Below, in pieces: positions 5,243 to 6,754 of a stretch of DNA of 6,754 nt. The notes under the pieces are model-generated. The model did not search any database, was not told the origin of the DNA, and was given only the letters and a program-made list of their open reading frames with translations. Position numbers and translations under genes: made by a program. The stretch is from assembly GCA_017444705.1 (NCBI GenBank), contig JAFSWA010000032.1, forward strand, positions 1 to 6,754. The letters are read 5' to 3'. The DNA comes from a bacterium (GTDB lineage Bacteria; Cyanobacteriota; Vampirovibrionia; Gastranaerophilales; Gastranaerophilaceae). Position 1 is the first letter of the stretch. Each line of letters starts with the position of its first letter.

Positions 5243-6295
5243 CTATTCATACAGCTCTGCAATTTTTTCGTTTACTTTTGTTTCAATAGCTTCTTTTGCA
5301 ACTCTTACAGCATTTTTTACCGCATAAGCTTTACTTCTTCCGTGAGCAATAACAGTAATGCCTTTTACACCCAAAAGAATAGCTCCGCCGTATTCTTCAT
5401 AGTTGATACGCTTGTTTAATCTTTTCAATATAAGTTTTGCAAAAATACCGACTAATATTGAAATAATATCTTTTTTGAACTCTTCTTTAATCATTCTGAT
5501 AAGCATTGAAGAACAGCCCTCAATAACTTTCAAAGTAACATTACCGACAAAACCGTCACTGACGATAACATCACAGTCCCCATGGAAAAGTTCTTTTCCT
5601 TCAACATTCCCTATAAAATTAATTTTTTCATTTGCTTCAAGCATAGTATAAGCTGTCTGTGCAAGTTCATTACCTTTACCGGCTTCTTCACCGATATTTA
5701 TAATACCGACTCTCGGATTCGGATTACCTAAAACATTCTTTGAAAAGGTTTGCCCCATCATAGCAAACTGGCAAAGCATTTCAGGCGATGCGTTTGAATT
5801 TGCACCCGCATCAATCAATATAAAAGGTTTTTTCATACTCGGCAAAGTACAGCAAATAGCCGGACGTTCAATTCCGGGTAATCTGCCTAATCCGAATAAA
5901 CTTGATGCCATAGCCGCACCTGTTGAGCCAGCGGCAACCACTGCCTGAGAACTTCCTTGTGCAACTGCCGCAACAGCTAAAACAATAGAAGAATTTTTTT
6001 TCTTTCTTATAGCTTGTCCTGGGGCTTCACCCATCTCAATAACTTCCGGAGCATGTGTAATCTTTATATCAAGTTTTGATAAATCCACTTTTATTTTACT
6101 TGGCAAAAAGAAAAGGTTACGTCTGTCACGAACACCTTCTTTTTCAATTCTGCGGAGTTCCTGTTCAATTGCATCTTGTTTCCCGACCAACTCAACAGCA
6201 ACACCATAGTCCCAAGCTGCCCAAACAGCACCTTCCACAATTTCTCTCGGTGCATAATCGCCACCCATAGCATCTATTGCTATTCTTATTGCCAT
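5243..6295 (-). CDS. plsX: Phosphate acyltransferase (acyl-ACP:phosphate)
   Basis: PlsX converts acyl-ACP and inorganic phosphate to acyl-phosphate, the donor PlsY uses to acylate glycerol-3-phosphate in phospholipid synthesis. Family motifs are in order: DAMGGD (8-13), HAPEVIEM (81-88), AAGSTGA (121-127), IDAGAN (161-166), NIGEE (200-204), SDGFVGN (246-252), YGGAILLGVKG (302-312) and AHGRS (317-321). Residues 277-295 are a hydrophobic, Lys/Arg-ended stretch matching the amphipathic region through which PlsX is known to sit on the membrane surface. At 350 residues it is slightly longer than usual, with the extra length apparently around residues 55-77. GAGGAG (6307-6302) precedes the ATG by 6 nt. 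It lies 35 nt after rpmF and before fabD, the classic linkage of ribosomal protein L32 with lipid synthesis. No frameshift or missing motif is seen. Confidence 0.95.
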   Translation of the reverse strand: MAIRIAIDAMGGDYAPREIVEGAVWAAWDYGVAVELVGKQDAIEQELRRIEKEGVRDRRNLFFLPSKIKVDLSKLDIKITHAPEVIEMGEAPGQAIRKKKNSSIVLAVAAVAQGSSQAVVAAGSTGAAMASSLFGLGRLPGIERPAICCTLPSMKKPFILIDAGANSNASPEMLCQFAMMGQTFSKNVLGNPNPRVGIINIGEEAGKGNELAQTAYTMLEANEKINFIGNVEGKELFHGDCDVIVSDGFVGNVTLKVIEGCSSMLIRMIKEEFKKDIISILVGIFAKLILKRLNKRINYEEYGGAILLGVKGITVIAHGRSKAYAVKNAVRVAKEAIETKVNEKIAELYE

Positions 6296-6330
6296 TCTCT
6301 ACTCCTCAATATCCCTAATCTTAGCCGCTC

Positions 6331-6735
6331 TTATTCAGCTTTTTCTTCTGATTTTGTAGCTTTTTTTGTTGATTTTTTAGCAGGTTTCTTTTCTTGTGCA
6401 ACTTCTTCTTTTGTTTCTTTTGCGGATTTTTCTGCTTTTTCTTCTTTTACTTCTTCAACAGCTTTTACATCTTCAACTGCCTTTTCCTCTGTTTTTGCAG
6501 CTTTTTTTGTTGATTTTTTAGCAGGTTTCTTTTCTTCAATAACCTCTTCAACTGTCGGTGCATCTTTTATACTTACCGGTTTACCTTTATAGTAGCCGCA
6601 TGCTGTACATACGGTATGAGCCAAAGCAAACTCACCGCAATTCGGGCAAGTTACGACTTCGGGTTTTGTTGCTTTCCAATTTGCACGTCTTTTTGCTTGT
6701 GCTGATTTTCCTGTTCTTTTCTTTGGTACTGCCAT
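6331..6735 (-). CDS. rpmF: Ribosomal protein L32 (bL32) with a long Lys/Glu/Ala tail
   Basis: Residues 1-57 are a standard bL32: the start AVPKKRTGKSAQAKRRANWK and a zinc ribbon with Cys30, Cys33, Cys43 and Cys46 (CPNC and CTAC). bL32 is a small protein of the large subunit, normally about 55-65 residues. Here the frame continues to 134 residues, adding about 78 of low complexity rich in Lys, Glu and Ala. The tail holds a near-identical 20-residue unit twice (67-86 and 114-133), with the core EKKPAKKSTKKA, linked by an acidic segment of Glu/Val/Lys. It is likely unstructured and exposed; the Ala-Lys-rich units resemble nucleic-acid-binding tails, which is an inference. AGAAGGA (6750-6744) lies 8 nt before the ATG. 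It is the first gene of the visible operon, whose promoter must lie beyond the window end. Confidence 0.93.
   Translation of the reverse strand: MAVPKKRTGKSAQAKRRANWKATKPEVVTCPNCGEFALAHTVCTACGYYKGKPVSIKDAPTVEEVIEEKKPAKKSTKKAAKTEEKAVEDVKAVEEVKEEKAEKSAKETKEEVAQEKKPAKKSTKKATKSEEKAE
6358..6395. repeat. 38-bp exact direct repeat in rpmF, copy 1
   Basis: This 38-base stretch, from AGCTTTTTTTG to TTTCTTTTCTT on the plus strand, recurs without a mismatch at 6499-6536. It encodes the KKPAKKSTKKA core of the distal tail unit of L32. The offset is 141 bases, exactly 47 codons, so the duplication keeps the frame. Confidence 0.9.
6499..6536. repeat. 38-bp exact direct repeat in rpmF, copy 2
   Basis: Identical to 6358-6395. 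It encodes the proximal copy of the Lys-rich unit of the L32 tail, residues of about 67-80. Identity at silent positions suggests a recent duplication or gene conversion rather than protein-level convergence alone. Confidence 0.9.
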
Positions 6736-6754
6736 TTTAATTATCCTTCTTTAA

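Noticed and set aside
6176..6592. 138-codon plus-strand open frame across rpmF and the start of plsX
   Set aside because: It is antisense to two clear genes, and its Ser/Phe-rich repeats are simply the complement of the Lys/Glu-rich L32 tail codons.

Overview
The window is AT-rich bacterial DNA with two parts. Positions 1-1950 look like an accessory region: the end of an upstream gene, a GC-richer structured intergenic block, an orphan 94-residue protein and a calpain-like cysteine protease. Positions 1976-6735 are core metabolism: a 2-isopropylmalate synthase on the plus strand, converging with a minus-strand cluster transcribed rpmF -> plsX -> fabD -> fabG. No tRNA, rRNA, CRISPR array or recognisable transposase was found.

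The organism cannot be named from the sequence with certainty. The low GC content, a bacterial C2-type (calpain) peptidase, and small proteins opening with a short Ser/Thr/Asn-rich stretch ending in F-K-G or F-Q-G remind me of uncultured gut Vampirovibrionia/Melainabacteria (Gastranaerophilales-like). This is an inference from general resemblance, not from a search.

Layout: 2-70 is the C-terminal end of a truncated gene. 71-240 is a non-coding block at about 44% GC (71 of 160 bases over 71-230), followed directly by about 13% GC over 241-300; it holds two imperfect hairpins. 305-589 encodes the orphan small protein, behind an AT-rich hairpin in its leader. 677-1879 encodes the calpain-like protease, with the Cys-His-Asn triad intact but the usual oxyanion glutamine displaced by one residue. 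1881-1950 holds a perfect 10-bp inverted repeat whose two arms are identical divergent extended -10 elements. 1976-3508 is leuA. 3529-6735 (minus) is the fatty-acid/phospholipid cluster.

How the genes work together: PlsX supplies acyl-phosphate for phospholipid synthesis, FabD makes malonyl-ACP, and FabG reduces 3-ketoacyl-ACP. RpmF (L32) leads the operon, as in many bacteria, tying ribosome and membrane synthesis together. fabH, which in many bacteria lies between plsX and fabD, is absent here. RpmF carries a roughly 78-residue Lys/Glu/Ala-rich tail built around an internal duplication, the most unusual feature of the core half. In the accessory half, the best candidate for something undescribed is the shared N-terminal F-x-G motif of the two adjacent unrelated proteins, one of which is a protease.
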